Assembly (NCBI GenBank): GCA_902773215.1
Contig: CACYDQ010000129.1
Location: forward strand, 1-9,007
From: an uncultured Spirochaetaceae bacterium
Lineage (GTDB): Bacteria > Spirochaetota > Spirochaetia > Treponematales > Treponemataceae
DNA length: 9,007 nucleotides
Reading direction: 5' to 3'
Shown: positions 8,756-9,007 of the stretch, in pieces
Layout of the letters: every line of letters begins with the position of its first letter
Position numbering within the stretch: the first letter of the stretch is position 1
Program-made: the position numbers and the translations under genes
Notes under the pieces: generated by a model
What the model was told of the DNA's origin: nothing
The model's input: the letters and a program-made list of their open reading frames with translations, nothing else
Databases searched by the model: none

Positions 8756-8790
8756 TTTCCCCCGAATTCCCTTGACGGAATCGGGGGGAA
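8756..8790 (+). terminator. Strong hairpin after rpoC, terminator-like
   Basis: Left arm 8756-8770 (TTTCCCCCGAATTCC) pairs with right arm 8777-8790 (GGAATCGGGGGGAA): 14 pairs, including one G-U, with a single bulged A (8765 or 8766) and a 6-base CTTGAC loop. It begins 33 bases after the rpoC stop. No run of T follows directly (TTCGGTACAAT), so it is not a textbook intrinsic terminator. It may be a weak or factor-assisted terminator or a 3'-end stabiliser. The same bases form the rpsL promoter. Confidence 0.5.
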
Positions 8791-8801
8791 TTCGGTACAA
8801 T
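8772..8801 (+). promoter_or_regulatory. Sigma-70-type promoter for rpsL
   Basis: The -35 box TTGACG (8772-8777; 5 of 6 match to TTGACA) and the -10 box TACAAT (8796-8801; 5 of 6 match to TATAAT) are separated by 18 bases. This is the best promoter-like sequence in the window. Initiation would be expected near 8807-8809, giving a leader of about 50 bases before the rpsL ATG. It implies that the str-type genes starting with rpsL can be transcribed independently of rplL-rpoBC. The -35 lies in the loop of the post-rpoC hairpin. Confidence 0.75.
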
Positions 8802-8820
8802 AGCAGAACTTATTATTTTA

Positions 8821-8837
8821 GCCGGGGTGCTGCCGGC
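8821..8837 (+). promoter_or_regulatory. Short stem in the rpsL leader
   Basis: GCCGG (8821-8825) can pair with CCGGC (8833-8837) across a 7-base loop, 7 bases upstream of the rpsL Shine-Dalgarno. The right arm is also part of a self-complementary TGCCGGCA (8831-8838). It could affect translation initiation or be incidental. A 5-bp stem alone is weak evidence. Confidence 0.25.
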
Positions 8838-8844
8838 AGTAAAT

Positions 8845-8849
8845 AGGAG
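8845..8849 (+). promoter_or_regulatory. Shine-Dalgarno for rpsL
   Basis: AGGAG at 8845-8849 is 9 bases from the ATG at 8859-8861. It is a good match to the 16S rRNA 3' end at an acceptable distance, and it confirms the rpsL start together with the conserved N-terminus. Confidence 0.8.
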
Positions 8850-8858
8850 AAAAGGCCA

Positions 8859-9007
8859 ATGCCTACAATAAATCAGTTGATACGCAAGGGTCGCAAGTCA
8901 GCGGCAAACAGGACCAAAGCTCCCGCGCTTGAGTCCTGCCCGCAGAAGCGTGGCGTTTGTACGCGCGTCATGACGCAGACCCCGAAAAAGCCGAACTCGG
9001 CTTTGAG
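8859..9007 (+). CDS. rpsL: Ribosomal protein S12, 3'-truncated by the window edge
   Basis: S12 lies at the 30S decoding centre and helps control translational accuracy. Forty-nine codons plus two bases are present, of about 124 in the family. The N-terminus [12 protein letters not shown] matches S12, followed by the conserved [16 protein letters not shown] and TPKKPNSAL. The numbering runs in step with E. coli, so K43 is visible as the wild-type Lys where substitutions give streptomycin resistance; the second such site (K88) is beyond the window. The gene has its own promoter (8772-8801) and Shine-Dalgarno (8845-8849). In Treponema it is followed by rpsG and fusA, which would lie downstream of this window. 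Confidence 0.97.
   Translation, partial: MPTINQLIRKGRKSAANRTKAPALESCPQKRGVCTRVMTQTPKKPNSAL

Noticed and set aside
8811..8816. TATTAT as a second -10 box for rpsL
   Set aside because: It matches a -10 consensus well, but no acceptable -35 lies 16-18 bases upstream. TTGACG/TACAAT is clearly better.

Overview
The window carries the core of a bacterial ribosomal-protein/RNA-polymerase cluster, all on the + strand: the 3' part of rplL (ribosomal protein L7/L12), complete rpoB (RNA polymerase beta), complete rpoC (beta') and the first 49 codons of rpsL (ribosomal protein S12). Both ends are cut inside genes. There is no tRNA, rRNA, mobile element, CRISPR array or recognisable accessory system.

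The organism looks like a spirochaete of the Treponema group. The RpoB and RpoC segments match what I remember of Treponema pallidum very closely, including the RpoB N-terminus (DFMPLPDL...IQL.SYE) and the RpoC N-terminus ([21 protein letters not shown]). The gene order rplL-rpoB-rpoC-rpsL is the one known from Treponema. RpoB also has Asn at the position equivalent to E. coli residue 531, a reported marker of naturally rifampicin-resistant treponemes. Base composition is moderately G+C rich by eye, richer than oral treponemes such as T. denticola. A gut or rumen treponeme is plausible, but this is inference and no alignment was run.

Layout: 1-339 is rplL without its start. 340-583 is a 244-base leader ahead of the rpoB ATG with several small hairpins; one covers a good Shine-Dalgarno sequence for a possible 24-codon ORF. 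584-4249 is rpoB. 4242-8723 is rpoC, which overlaps the end of rpoB by 8 bases and has its Shine-Dalgarno inside the last rpoB codons. 8724-8858 is a compact control region where a strong hairpin and a good sigma-70-type promoter occupy the same bases. 8859-9007 is the start of rpsL, presumably followed outside the window by rpsG and fusA.

The genes work together in gene expression. Beta and beta' form the catalytic core of RNA polymerase. L7/L12 forms the ribosomal stalk that recruits translation factors. S12 sits at the decoding centre. I found no undescribed system. The points most worth a second look are the rpoC/rpsL promoter-hairpin overlap, the leader upstream of rpoB, the rifampicin-site Asn, and extra segments in both polymerase subunits that make them longer than the T. 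pallidum proteins as I remember them.
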